Shown here piece after piece: positions 19,162-28,448 of a DNA stretch of 64,000 bases. Made by a program: the position numbers and the translations under genes. The notes beneath the pieces were generated by a model, which did no database searches, was not told the origin of the DNA, and saw nothing but the letters and a program-made list of their open reading frames with translations. Numbering within the stretch: the first letter of the stretch is position 1; each line of letters starts with the position of its first letter. The DNA comes from JAKAAZ01 sp963817855 (GTDB taxonomy: Bacteria > Acidobacteriota > Terriglobia > Terriglobales > Acidobacteriaceae): positions 1,674,001-1,738,000 of the forward strand of contig CAWFQA010000001.1 in the NCBI GenBank assembly GCA_963817855.1. Direction: 5' to 3'.

Positions 19162-20353
19162 TTAGGTCCCTCTTGACGGTCGCACATGTGGTTCCTTGTC
19201 AAGCCATTGTTTCGGAAACTCCTTGGTCAGGCCCCATGTCCCCATCTCAAAATTGACAAAGCCGAGTTTCAGCGCAGGAGATTCTGGCCGCACACGAAAG
19301 TCATATTTTCCAGGGTCAATAAAAAGTGGATCGGCGAATGTAGAGTTTCGATCCCATCCAAGGTCTTGCCATTCTTTCAGGTTGTAGCGGCGGGGGTTTC
19401 GTTTGCCTTCTTCGGCGCGCAATTGATCTACGACTGCCTGGAATTCGCCCTTAGTTGAGTAGAAGCAATTGCGATCCACTTCCTGAAACCAGGGCCCAGT
19501 TGCGGGCGGAGCGATCACCGAATGGAACATCTGGGGCCACCATGGCCAGCCGGACGGCCATTCCGCATCGCCGGGGTCCATGACAGTGATGTTGCAGTAA
19601 TAACGATCGTGATTGAAGTTGTTCCCCACGTGAAAACAGGGAGCTGCTTTGGACATGTACCAGATATTGTTGTATACCTCGCGATAAGCCCCCTCGCGCC
19701 ATTTCATGCTGACGCCACCTACAGAAATGTTGTTGTAGATTTTGTAGTTCGAGGCTCCGTCGTCGAGGTCTAGACCCCACCCGGATTTCTCATTAAAGAA
19801 ATTGTTGCGGACGATTACCGGCTCCATCGCGTCCACCAGAACATCCCACGCATCAATGCTGCGGTCGGTGGTATATGGACCGTGGGACTGTGCAAGGCTC
19901 CAGGCACGATCTCGGCCCCAGGCATTGAAAGGGCCATGGTCGCTCGTCTCGCGAACCGTATCGTGGGTCTGATTGAACTCAATCACGTGCCCACCCCAGG
20001 TGCTGTCGCCGATGCAGATTCCTGCCCGCGGCATGTTATAGATCAGATTGTGGCTGACAGAAATTCTCTTGGCGCGTGAGATATATACGGCGGCGATCTG
20101 CTTACCGTAAAAGCCGCAGTCATGCACCAGATTGTTGTGAGCCACGCACTCGTATGGAAATGCACGTTGCGTTCCGTTGGTTTTTTCCAGGTCTCCAACA
20201 AAGCACATCGCACTGTCACCGGTCTCGGTGAACTTACATCCTGAGACGGTAAACGCGCGGTTGTAATTGTTGACAAACACGCCGTTTCCGCCCACTGCAT
20301 CGAACCAGCAATCTTGGATAGAGCACTTGCGCGTGCCTTCGGCAAATACTGGC
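19162..20353 (-). CDS. Right-handed parallel beta-helix protein, C-terminal part
   Basis: Second half of the beta-helix protein, in frame from about 20353 (PVFAEGTRKCSIQDCWF) to the stop at 19162. Repeated short beta-strand turns with Asn/Gly/Asp are visible (NGVFVNNYNRAFTVSGC, NNLVHDCGFYG, SVSHNLIYNMP, VRNNFFNEKSG, YKIYNNISVGG). It joins the upstream frame if one base is removed from GGCGCC at 20351-20356. The C-terminus (EFPKQWLDKEPHV) is non-helical. With the upstream part the protein is about 770 residues, the size and architecture of the GH141 type (known alpha-L-fucosidase/xylanase on pectin); that assignment is tentative. Confidence 0.8.
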
Positions 20354-21422
20354 GCCACCGCGATGAATCGACCAGTCGCTGAGAGAGGGGACGTCATACG
20401 TACACATATAAGTGGTTAAGGTGTGCGCAAACCGCACCCCTCTTATCTGGATGTTCTCGACCGGATTCTCCTGCGTACCTTTAAAGCGGATTACAGACTC
20501 CAATTGAGGTACCTCGATCAAAGAAGTTCCGAGGTCGACTCCGGGTTCGGGAAAGTAATAGAGCAGATTTTGACGTTGATCAAGAAACCATTCCCCGGGC
20601 GAGTCAAGCTCTTCGAAAACGTTTTCGATGAAATAGCGTGATCGACTACCCACTACGGCGGGATTCTTATTCCACTTTGCACCGATCTGTTGGCCGCCCT
20701 CGCCGAACCATATGGAATGTGTTGTGTAATCGATGCCTTTCAATTGCCACTGCAAATTTCCCCAATATGCTTCTTGAAAAATGTTGATCTCGGCATCTGT
20801 TGGATTTGACCAGTGCTTGGTGGTAAACGTGGCGGGATCGAATCGCACACCACGTGGCGCTTCTCCGGCGAAAGTCATGTCCGCATCGACTCCCTGGTAC
20901 GGGTCCGGCGTGTCATGGAGGATCGGCCCGGCAGCTACCAGGTAACCAGACTTGCCTGGGTCGGAGGGATCATAGTTTGGATAGCGCGCACGAATCTGAC
21001 GCTTACCATTGACAAACATTTGGGTGAAGTTCAGTTCCCTGGGAACCGAGGCTTTCATAATCCCACTTTTATAAGGCACCCAATGAAGAGACAATGAACG
21101 TCCACCACTGATGACAACGTCTTCTCCGGGCTGAGCCGCATAGATCACCGGAGCATCAGCAGTACCCGAGTCCAGGGGTTCAAAGGTCAGCGGAGACTGA
21201 AGGTAATAGGATCCTCCGCCAAGCCTCACGTGAATAGGCTGTTTCCTGAGAGCTTTGGCCTCTCTGGCCGCTCGTTGCGCTCGCGAGATGGTGACAAATG
21301 GTTGTGTCTGTGTTCCCGGACCGCGATCATTTCCGGTGGGCGATACATAGAACTCATTGCTATCGGGCGCTTGTGGTTCGCCAGCTACCGTTTCGGCGTG
21401 CAGATTGTTCCTGAAGCTCGGG
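20354..21422 (-). CDS. Right-handed parallel beta-helix protein (GH141-like?), N-terminal part
   Basis: Begins with the standard opening of secreted beta-helix glycosidases, FYVSPTGNDRGPGTQTQPF, then VRLGGGSYYLQSPLTF and VIYAAQPGEDVVISGG. A large insert (about residues 130-290) contains Trp-rich segments (YWGNLQWQLKGID, SPGEWFLDQRQNLLYYFPEPG) typical of GH141-like proteins. The frame fails near 20351-20356, and again at its 5' end, where the Tat leader lies in a different frame. Context (operator, mutarotase, GH29) suggests it attacks a fucose- or galactose-containing polymer. No catalytic residues can be assigned by eye. Confidence 0.8.
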
Positions 21423-21485
21423 AAGAATCCCACCGGCCGCGATGGCCGCCCCGCCTGTCAATTTTAGAAATTCACGTCTGCGCAT
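21421..21485 (-). CDS. Tat leader of beta-helix protein (frameshifted)
   Basis: ATG 21485 encodes MRRREFLKLTGGAAIAAGG, a Tat signal, 14 bases downstream of the GntR operator. It joins the main frame (LPSFRNNLHAET) if one G of GGG at 21420-21422 is removed. The GTG at 21433 in the main frame is therefore not the true start. Confidence 0.78.
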
Positions 21486-21498
21486 AACACCTCGATAT

Positions 21499-21538
21499 TG
21501 GACGAACCAAGTCTACCCACCGCATGTAACTTCCTCAA
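21499..21538 (-). promoter_or_regulatory. Promoter plus GntR operator for beta-helix/mutarotase/fucosidase operon
   Basis: Minus-strand TTGAGG (21538-21533) and TAGACT (21515-21510), spacer 17. TGGTTCGTCCA (21509-21499) directly abuts the -10 box. Confidence 0.65.
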
Positions 21539-21631
21539 GGGATCTCTTACAGAAAAACTGCGGGTTCTTTTGGTGATTACTGCTTCCGAGTAGGTCAAGA
21601 GCGACTTACCGCTGGGTCTCTAGGTGAGCTT

Positions 21632-22459
21632 TCAAAGTCGGTAGGCAGCAATTGCTGTACTTCGGCATACGCTCTGCTGCTCATCCGCGGATAATTCGCA
21701 GACAAAGGAGCGGAACGTATTGATCCAAGTTTGGTAGCTCCCAGCAAGCTTAAGCACCGGCCAGTCAGAGCCAAACATGAGCCGCTTCGGTCCGAAAGCG
21801 GACAGGACGACATCAAAATACGGTCGCAGCATGTCGGGACTCCACGTGCTCCAATCTGCCTCGGTCACCATTCCTGAAATCTTGCAATAGACATTTTGTC
21901 GTTTCGCAAGATCATTCATGCGTTCCCGCCAAGGCGACATCACTCCATCTCGAATCCGCGGTTTTGCGATGTGATCAATGACGAAGACTTGCCCGGGATG
22001 GCGATCCACAAATGCGATGGTCTGCGGCAAATGGCGCTCGAAAATCAAGATGTCATAAGCCAGTCGGTAGCTTTGCAGCAGGTCGACTCCGCGATTGAAA
22101 TCATCGTTCAGCATATAGAAGTCATCGGGCTCATCGTGCAGAACGTGCCGAACAGCTTTGAGACGGGAGTGATGCACCAGGCGGTCCAGGGTTAGGCCGG
22201 CGTCGAACTCAGCGAGTGGCACCCATCCGACCACTCCGAGGATGAATGGATGGTGCTCGGCAAGCTTGAGCAGCCATTCCGTCTCTGCTATCGTCTGCCG
22301 CGCTTGTACTGCTACCGTCCCTTCCACGCCTGCCTCGCGCATGAGAGCCTCAAGCTCCGGAATAAGGAAATCTCGACGGAGCAGCGTCATCGTGTCGTCC
22401 ATCCAGACGTAGTCTCGGGCGTTGTACTTCCAGAGGTGATGGTGAGCGTCGATGGTCAA
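21632..22459 (-). CDS. Amidohydrolase family sugar lactonase (L-fucono/L-galactonolactonase, COG3618)
   Basis: Hydrolyses the aldonolactone formed by the aldose dehydrogenase next door. 275-residue TIM barrel of the amidohydrolase_2 type: the metal-binding DAHHHLW motif at residues 4-10, HIAKPRI in the middle, and GSDWPV at the end. These are the features of L-fuconolactonase and L-galactono-1,5-lactonase. The ATG at 22459 immediately follows the stop of the aldo-keto reductase, so the two are translationally close-coupled. Cytosolic, no signal peptide. Third gene of the transporter-dehydrogenase-lactonase operon. L-fucose and L-galactose (its 6-hydroxy analogue) cannot be separated from sequence alone. 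Confidence 0.87.
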   Translation of the reverse strand: MTIDAHHHLWKYNARDYVWMDDTMTLLRRDFLIPELEALMREAGVEGTVAVQARQTIAETEWLLKLAEHHPFILGVVGWVPLAEFDAGLTLDRLVHHSRLKAVRHVLHDEPDDFYMLNDDFNRGVDLLQSYRLAYDILIFERHLPQTIAFVDRHPGQVFVIDHIAKPRIRDGVMSPWRERMNDLAKRQNVYCKISGMVTEADWSTWSPDMLRPYFDVVLSAFGPKRLMFGSDWPVLKLAGSYQTWINTFRSFVCELSADEQQSVCRSTAIAAYRL

Positions 22460-23398
22460 CTAATAACTCCATTCCTTGTCGAGGACTGGTTCCAATATTC
22501 TGCGAACTTCCGCCAGGAGATTCGCATCGTATGGTTTTTCGTGGTCTTCCACGTTCCGGTACACCGTTTCAGGTTTGGAGGTACTAAATAATGTGGTGGG
22601 AATTTCTGGATTCTGGCTCGAAAACTGCAACGCGAGCTTGCTGATCGAAGTGCCTTGGCTGCGGCAAAGTTCGGCAGCGGCGCGGAAGTGACTTTGCTCG
22701 TCGGCGCTGGCGGGATGCCATACGGGCGCGCCGCGATCAGTCAGCAGGCCCGACGCAAATGGCGAACCGTTCACAATGCCGATTCCTTTTTGCTTAGCTA
22801 GGGGCAACAGTTCTAACAGTTGGGTATCGTTGAGGCAGTAGTGATTGTGAATGAGGGCCGCATCGATATCGAGCGATGTAAAGATTCGCTTCCACAGATC
22901 CATTGGATAGATGCCAAAGCTTACATAGCCTATTCGCCCCTCCCGCTTCAATTCCTGGACGGCGTCGTACCCCTCTGTTAGAGCCCATTCGGTATGTCTT
23001 CTATTCTGGTATTCAATGTCGTGGATGTGGATGATATCGAAATACTCAACGCCCAGTCGAGCCGCGCTTTCATCGATCGAAGCCCGGATGCGTGCTCGCG
23101 AGTAGTCCAACGTGTCCTTGCCATATTCGTTTGGGTCGGTGTATTTGCCAACTTTAGTGGAGAGGAAATAACGGTCGCGAGCAATCCCGCGCAGGGCTTT
23201 GCCGAGAACCGTTTCCGACCGGGTGCCCCCGTACGCCGGCGCAACATCAAAATAGTTGATGCCGCAATCGAGCGCAGCATGGACCGCTGCGATTGCCTCA
23301 GCTTCATCGACGGGGTGGAATACCCCTCCGAGCGAGGATGCTCCGAAGCTGAGGCGGGATACTTGCAATCCCGTTTTGCCAAATGAATTGTATTGCAT
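22460..23398 (-). CDS. Aldo/keto reductase, L-galactose/L-fucose 1-dehydrogenase-like
   Basis: Oxidises an aldose to its lactone with NAD(P). 312 residues with the AKR opening GKTGLQVSRLSFGASSLGG and the catalytic set: Asp and Tyr in FDVAPAYGG, Lys in STKVGK, His in IHIHDIEY. The family is that of plant L-galactose dehydrogenase and bacterial D-threo-aldose (L-fucose) dehydrogenase, recognised by the ETVLGKAL and DYSRARIRASIDESA segments. Sits 25 bases after the RhaT-type transporter and touches the lactonase gene. Together these give uptake, oxidation and ring opening of one sugar. Confidence 0.87.
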   Translation of the reverse strand: MQYNSFGKTGLQVSRLSFGASSLGGVFHPVDEAEAIAAVHAALDCGINYFDVAPAYGGTRSETVLGKALRGIARDRYFLSTKVGKYTDPNEYGKDTLDYSRARIRASIDESAARLGVEYFDIIHIHDIEYQNRRHTEWALTEGYDAVQELKREGRIGYVSFGIYPMDLWKRIFTSLDIDAALIHNHYCLNDTQLLELLPLAKQKGIGIVNGSPFASGLLTDRGAPVWHPASADEQSHFRAAAELCRSQGTSISKLALQFSSQNPEIPTTLFSTSKPETVYRNVEDHEKPYDANLLAEVRRILEPVLDKEWSY

Positions 23399-23423
23399 TA
23401 GCGTCCCACCGTTCTGAATGGTT

Positions 23424-24443
23424 TTAAGACTGTGTCATTGAATTCCCGATAGCGAGTACCACAATGGCGGCAACAAGAACTGAAAGGCCCGCGAGAAGAA
23501 TTCTCCGAGATCGCGGCGGCGCTCCCCTCCACTCTCCAGTCATAAAGCCAAAAATGTTGGCCACGAGGAGTGTGAAGGCCATGTATACAGCCCACCCAAC
23601 AGAAGTGCCCAGGCGACCGAGATAATATGCGCCCATGCCATATGGGATTGTCGCGACAAACCATATGACCCCCATGAGCACGCCATTGAGCCAGTCATGA
23701 ACTGCATCGGGGCCGAAATTGTTTCGCCAGGTTCCTCGCCTGATCTGCAACCCACCGAACCACAATAGAAGCGATGCGGTCGCTCCCCAAAAGACGGGCA
23801 ACCAACTGGCCAACGTGGAGAAAACTGGGCTCGCGCCCAACTTTTGCGCTTCCTGCCCAATTTGACTGGTGAATGCGAAGCCGAGATTTGCGCAAGCGCT
23901 GAGTACTCCTGAAGCCACGCATACCAGCAAGGCTCCGCCGAACCCACCTTCGCTCGCACCGTCCCCGGTCGCGCGTTCCCGAAGGAAGCCTCCTCTCCCG
24001 CAAATCACCACGCCAGCGACACATCCTGCGATGCCGATCAGAATGACCCGACCCCCAGACGTGAGGAGATCGGCCGGCGATTTCACCAGAAAGGGAAGAA
24101 GGGAACCAACCGCAGTATTGATCCCCATGATTGTTGCAAAGCCCACCGACATCCCTGCCATCGTGACGCCATAGCCAAACATAATGGAGCCCACTCCCCA
24201 TCCAAATCCGTAGGCGGCAGCTTTTAGCACGGCCGCTGCGCCGGCCGCTTGCACCGCTTCTGTCCAACCAGGGAGGACAAATGCGGCCATGACGAAGGGA
24301 CAGATCAGCATCATGACCAGGGTGGAGGGTATATAGATGTTTTCTAGCTCGAACCCCCGGCGCTTCTTCAGAGGGACGGCGAGGCCTCCGCCAGCTATCG
24401 CGGCAACCAATACCAACGCGAATCCATAAATCGGTGCATGCAC
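23424..24443 (-). CDS. RhaT-type sugar/H+ symporter
   Basis: Inner-membrane permease of 339 residues with about ten hydrophobic segments. RhaT-family landmarks: AIAGGGLAVPLKKRRGFELENIY near the N-terminus (an odd-charged loop after TM1), GFGWGVGSIMFGYGV, GINTAVGSLLPF and the C-terminal TLLVANIFGFMTGEW. RhaT itself carries L-rhamnose, but the operon's enzymes argue for L-fucose or L-galactose. First gene of the operon; its promoter has the strongest-conserved GntR operator. A distinct paralogue lies at 30989-32032. Confidence 0.85.
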   Translation of the reverse strand: MHAPIYGFALVLVAAIAGGGLAVPLKKRRGFELENIYIPSTLVMMLICPFVMAAFVLPGWTEAVQAAGAAAVLKAAAYGFGWGVGSIMFGYGVTMAGMSVGFATIMGINTAVGSLLPFLVKSPADLLTSGGRVILIGIAGCVAGVVICGRGGFLRERATGDGASEGGFGGALLVCVASGVLSACANLGFAFTSQIGQEAQKLGASPVFSTLASWLPVFWGATASLLLWFGGLQIRRGTWRNNFGPDAVHDWLNGVLMGVIWFVATIPYGMGAYYLGRLGTSVGWAVYMAFTLLVANIFGFMTGEWRGAPPRSRRILLAGLSVLVAAIVVLAIGNSMTQS

Positions 24444-24508
24444 GCGAATGCGCCTCCCGTTTAGCTGCGGTTCCGTCTATCAGAAATATGCTGGGCGGCA
24501 AGCCAAAT

Positions 24509-24562
24509 TGGTCCAGCCATATTTACATGCGGATTCTATGGGGTAGTTATCCATCTCGTCAA
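24509..24562 (-). promoter_or_regulatory. Promoter plus GntR operator for transporter-dehydrogenase-lactonase operon
   Basis: Minus-strand TTGACG (24562-24557) and TAGAAT (24538-24533), spacer 18. TGGCTGGACCA (24519-24509) follows 13 bases after the -10 box, and has the same sequence as the site before the Zn-dehydrogenase. Confidence 0.66.
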
Positions 24563-24723
24563 GCGAGCCTCGGAAGCCGCTGTGGGCCAAACCTCAACCA
24601 AGAATCTCCATTTATGAATGGATGAGATTTTGGGACAGATTAGTTGAACCGGCCCGCGCCAAAATCGGCGCGCTTCCAACTGTCACTGATAAGATCGCTG
24701 GGAAGCAAATCGACAGGAGCGCT

Positions 24724-25902
24724 ATGACATATAAGCCCAATCGCCGCAGCTTCCTCATCGCCGGCGGACTTACCGCCCTTGCATCAACCAAAGTGCTTGG
24801 AGCCAATGACACGCTTCGTATTGGAGTCATCGGAGCCGGAGAGCGGATGCAGACCCTCCTCAATTGTGCCGCCAAGGCCGGGCCGGTTCAGATCGTGGCC
24901 GTGAGCGACGTCTATGCGCCCCGCCGTGATGCTGTCAAGGAACTCTCCAACGGCATTGCCACTACCCATGTCGATTATCACGAAGTGCTCGAGAAGGACA
25001 TCGATGCCGTGCTTATCGCAACCCCGGACCACTGGCATGTCCGCATGGCGGTCGCTGCGTTAGCCGCCGGCAAAGATGTTTATCTGGAAAAGCCGGTCAC
25101 CCATACGATCGAGGAAGGTGCGACGCTCTCCCACGCGGTTCGCTCCGGCAAGCAGATTCTGCAGTGCGGCATGCAACAGCGTAGTTGGGCACATTTTCGA
25201 GATGCGGTCGATTTGATTCAGGGAGGAGGTCTTGGACGAATTACCCAGGTGAGGACTTACTGGTGGCAGAATTATCAGCGGGACTGGGCGCCAAAGCCTG
25301 TCGATACGCAGGCTCTCGATTGGAAGCTTTGGCTCGGATCTGCTCCCGATCAGGCGTTTAGCGAAGAAAAGTTTTATCACTGGCGCTGGTTCTGGAACTT
25401 TGGCGGCGGGGCCATGACCGATCTTTTCGCTCACTGGATTGATGTAGTGCATTGGGCCATGAAGTCTGATACTCCGCGCGAGGCACAAATGCTGGCGGAC
25501 AAATACATGTTCAAGCAATGGGATTGTCCAGACACGATACAGGCGGCATTCCGCTACCCCGGGTTCGATGTAGTGTACGAAGGCATGATGAGCTCCTCCA
25601 TTGATGATGGCGGTCTTGAATTTCGGGGGACGGAGGCAACGCTGAAGATCGACCGTAGCGGATTCGGCGTCTATCGCGAGGACGTGCAACGCAGCCAAAA
25701 TCCCGTTCTGAAAGAAGAGAGCTTCCGCGATGGGACGATAGCCCACATGCAGAACTTCCTTGAGTGCGTCAAGACGCGCAAAGAGCCGAATGCGCCGGTG
25801 GAGACAGGGATTGCCTGCGCCCGTGCCGGTCAGATCGCGAATCTGGCCTATCGCCGCAGCGGTCAGATCGCATGGCCGCCCAAGACCGCGGCCGGAGTGT
25901 AA
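24724..25902 (+). CDS. Gfo/Idh/MocA family oxidoreductase with Tat signal
   Basis: NAD(P)-binding sugar oxidoreductase family, 392 residues. ATG 24724 follows AGGAGC and opens a Tat signal (NRRSFLIAGGLTAL). Rossmann fold at LRIGVIGAGERMQ (about 36-48), then the family's AVSDVY, ATPDHWHV and the diagnostic GKDVYLEKPVTHT. The C-terminal domain has the WRWFWNFGGGAMTDLFAHWIDV pattern common in exported members (given here as WRWFWNFGGGAMTD and FAHWIDV). Exported forms include glycosidases of the GH109 type that keep the cofactor tightly bound, so this may be a glycosidase rather than a dehydrogenase. Divergent from the transporter operon; the shared gap may co-regulate both. Confidence 0.85.
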   Translation: MTYKPNRRSFLIAGGLTALASTKVLGANDTLRIGVIGAGERMQTLLNCAAKAGPVQIVAVSDVYAPRRDAVKELSNGIATTHVDYHEVLEKDIDAVLIATPDHWHVRMAVAALAAGKDVYLEKPVTHTIEEGATLSHAVRSGKQILQCGMQQRSWAHFRDAVDLIQGGGLGRITQVRTYWWQNYQRDWAPKPVDTQALDWKLWLGSAPDQAFSEEKFYHWRWFWNFGGGAMTDLFAHWIDVVHWAMKSDTPREAQMLADKYMFKQWDCPDTIQAAFRYPGFDVVYEGMMSSSIDDGGLEFRGTEATLKIDRSGFGVYREDVQRSQNPVLKEESFRDGTIAHMQNFLECVKTRKEPNAPVETGIACARAGQIANLAYRRSGQIAWPPKTAAGV

Positions 25903-26192
25903 CCCAGCGTCTAGAGTAGGTTTGATCACGGCTCGATCGTTGAGCGATGCAACCAACTTAGCCAATTTGCTGTTTAAATGCGGAATTGACTGTCTGCAGA
26001 GCAGGAGCTCTACACAATGGGGAGGAGATTATTCCCGTTGAATCGTATCGGCATGCGGTCGTGCTACGTTTATTTCTGTAGTTCCAGTACCTTCGATTGC
26101 CTTTATGGCGGCGCCAAGCCGTCAAACTTCATAAAACATTCAGCCAAGTGCGATTTCAGCTCGGATTCGGCACCTTGGCAACAGAGGCATGC
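25903..26192 (+). other. Intergenic region, nothing recognised
   Basis: About 290 bases without a convincing gene, promoter pair or hairpin. Confidence 0.5.
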
Positions 26193-27269
26193 ATGACTAC
26201 TTCGCGACGTAAGTTCCTGGGGACGACTATTGGCGCCGCCGCGCTGACCATGGTTCACCCCTTGGCTGATGCAGTGGTTCGGGATGATCAAAATGCAACA
26301 CCGTCTTCAGCGGCTCCTGCGCTCCTCCGCGTGCATGCGGGGCCCAATCAAATCGTCAACTCTTTCGAACCCGAGAAAGCCCTTGCGACCTCGATGGACA
26401 TTCAGTCACGCGAGGCGATCAACAGAATCTATACGCCTGAAACCGTAAAACTCTGCCTATCCGCAGGCTGGGGACCGATCAGCTATCGCCTGCATACTCC
26501 GGAAACGATCGACTATTGGCACTGGAATCCCAAGGGCCAATGGACGGACGAAGCTAAGCAGCGCGGATACTTCGTGGGCAGTTCGGAACTAGGCGAACCG
26601 ATTCGCGATTCATTCGGTTACAGTCTCCCTCACCGCGGCTGCACCCGCAATGGCGGTACTGACCGCGGCTATTCCCGCCTTACCGACGGCGATCCCACCA
26701 CCTTCTGGAAGAGCAATCCATACCTGACCCAAGCCTTCACCCACGACGATGACTCCATGCATCCGCAATGGATCATCGTGGACCTAGGCGAATACTACGA
26801 CGTGAATGCGATCCGCATCGACTGGTGCGAACCAAGCGCCCGCGACTACGAGGTGCAGTACTGGGTCGGAGCCGATCCCATGAACTGGGAAGAGCCGGCG
26901 ATGGATTCGACGGGTCAGGGCGGCGATTATCTTCCTGTCTCCAATCAGGCGATGGGCAAGTGGGTTCGCTTCCCCAAAGGCGTCGTTCACGATGGCAAAG
27001 GCGGCAGCGTCACGCTCAAGCTTTCGGACGATCTCATTGCAACGCGTTGGGTTCGCGTCGTGATGACGAAGTCGTCGAATCAGCCAGGGCCGCACGGAAC
27101 CGACGACCATGCGCCACCGTGTGGGATACGCAATCCACGAAGTTTACCTGGGCAGATTGGAGGCGGGAGGAAAGTTTGCGGATTTTGTGAAACACGCAGC
27201 GGACGGTCGCCGGCAAACCGCTACCTATTGCTCTTCCACAGACCCGTGGCACACCGTCCAGAGACCTGA
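26193..27269 (+). CDS. Discoidin (F5/8 C)-like domain protein with Tat signal, N-terminal part of frameshifted gene
   Basis: ATG 26193 begins a Tat signal (SRRKFLGTTIGAAAL). Residues about 90-300 contain an F5/8 type C carbohydrate-binding-like fold: YSRLTDGDPTTFWKSNPY, PQWIIVDLGEYYDVNAIRIDW and YEVQYWVGAD. The meaningful frame ends near 27105-27115; after that the sense continues in the next frame (VGYAIHEVYLGR). The later stop at 27269 is out of the real frame. The reassembled protein would be about 750 residues and looks like an exported glycoside hydrolase with an N-terminal binding module. Confidence 0.78.
   Translation: MTTSRRKFLGTTIGAAALTMVHPLADAVVRDDQNATPSSAAPALLRVHAGPNQIVNSFEPEKALATSMDIQSREAINRIYTPETVKLCLSAGWGPISYRLHTPETIDYWHWNPKGQWTDEAKQRGYFVGSSELGEPIRDSFGYSLPHRGCTRNGGTDRGYSRLTDGDPTTFWKSNPYLTQAFTHDDDSMHPQWIIVDLGEYYDVNAIRIDWCEPSARDYEVQYWVGADPMNWEEPAMDSTGQGGDYLPVSNQAMGKWVRFPKGVVHDGKGGSVTLKLSDDLIATRWVRVVMTKSSNQPGPHGTDDHAPPCGIRNPRSLPGQIGGGRKVCGFCETRSGRSPANRYLLLFHRPVAHRPET
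27110..27258 (+). pseudogene. Middle segment of the discoidin-domain gene in a second frame
   Basis: Reads VGYAIHEVYLGRLEAGGKF, then HAADGRRQTATYCSSTDPWHTV, a clear continuation of the upstream domain. It must be left at GTCCAG (27256-27261), where one extra C separates HTV from RDLNPRGDQTGWD in the third frame. Confidence 0.6.
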
Positions 27270-27991
27270 ATCCGCGCGGAGACCAGACCGGCTGGGACAT
27301 CTTCTTCACCAGCGGCATTACCAACGGCTTGCCCGCCCTGATCACCGTTCCGCTGATCTACAGCGTTCCCGAAGACGCCGCTGCCATGGTCGCGTATCTG
27401 AAAAAGCGCGGCTATCCGATCAGCTGGGTTGAAATGGACGAGGAAGCCGACGGCCAGTACTACATGCCCGAGGACTACGCCTCGCTCTACATCCAATTTG
27501 CGGACGCAATTCACAAGGTCGATCCCACTCTTAAGCTGGGCGGACCGGTGTATCAAGGCATCAACCAGGATGTCTCCGTCTGGCCTGATTCGCGTGGAGA
27601 CAAATCCTGGTTCCGCCGCTTTTACGATTATTTGAAAGCTCGAAACCGCGAAGGGGATCTGACGTTCGCTTCTTTTGAAATTTACCCCTTCGACGCCTGC
27701 ACCATGAAGTGGGACGATCTGTACCGTAACCGCGAGCTGACACGCAAGACGCTCCAGTCCTTCCGCGACGACGGCCTGCCAGCCGCAGTTCCGCTCATGA
27801 ATACCGAAAGCAATCTCAGCGGTTCGCTTTCCGTTTACATGTCGGATATTTTTTCGGCCCTTTGGCTCGCCGACAACGTCGGTAGTTTTTTCGCCGAGGG
27901 CGGCGCGCTATACGTTCACTCGCCGATCGAACCCAGCAGCATCGAGCATGGTTGCCAGGGCTACGCGATCTGGGGAAACGTGCTTGACTGA
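27259..27991 (+). CDS. Clan GH-A-like glycosidase domain, central part of frameshifted gene
   Basis: Reads RDLNPRGDQTGWDIFFTSG, then a barrel-like segment: GYPISWVEMDEEADGQY, FADAIHKVDPTLKLGGPVYQG, FASFEIYPFDAC and LMNTESNLSG. The spacing of a Glu-rich motif after the fourth strand and a TESN motif late in the domain resembles acid/base and nucleophile placement in clan GH-A (GH39/GH51 type), but I cannot name the family. The frame stops at 27991 after GNVLD because of one extra base in GTGCTTG at 27981-27985. Confidence 0.65.
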
Positions 27992-28448
27992 TCGCGAAGG
28001 AAAGATCATCAACTACTTGGCTTTTTACCACGCCGGTCGGATGATCAATGAAGAATGGGTCACGCATCGCACCGGCATGCATCATCTCTATACCGTCGAC
28101 GTCGGAATCCAGGACGCCGCCGGCAACGATCTTGTAACCAGCTATGCGGTTCGGCGACCGGACGGCAATTGGGCATTGTTGCTGATCAACAAAGATAGAG
28201 AAAACGCCCATCCGGTTCGACTCGCTTTTGCGAGTGGTGGCGCCACCGGACATTTTTCGGGCGCAATTCGCGTCGTCACATTCGGCAGCGAACAATACGT
28301 CTGGCACGGCGCGGATGCTTCTGCTCACGCCGATCCGGAGTTGCCGCCCGTGGTTTCCTCAGTCGACGCCTCTGCGCAAACGGTGTTCACGCTCCCCAAA
28401 GCGTCAGTCACCGTCTTGCGGGGCGAAGTCGTGGGTCTCACTACATAG
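27985..28448 (+). CDS. C-terminal part of frameshifted exported glycosidase-like gene
   Basis: Continues as LTDREGKIINYLAFYHAGRM, then a beta-rich tail (VRRPDGNWALLLINKDRENAHPV, FTLPKASVTVLRG) of the kind that closes GH39/GH51-like enzymes. It has no start codon of its own in a sensible place, which supports reading all four segments as one gene with three +1 interruptions. Confidence 0.65.

Noticed and set aside
23695..24501. 268-codon open frame over the RhaT-type gene
   Set aside because: Same region in another frame; arginine-rich sequence without hydrophobic segments, so a shadow.
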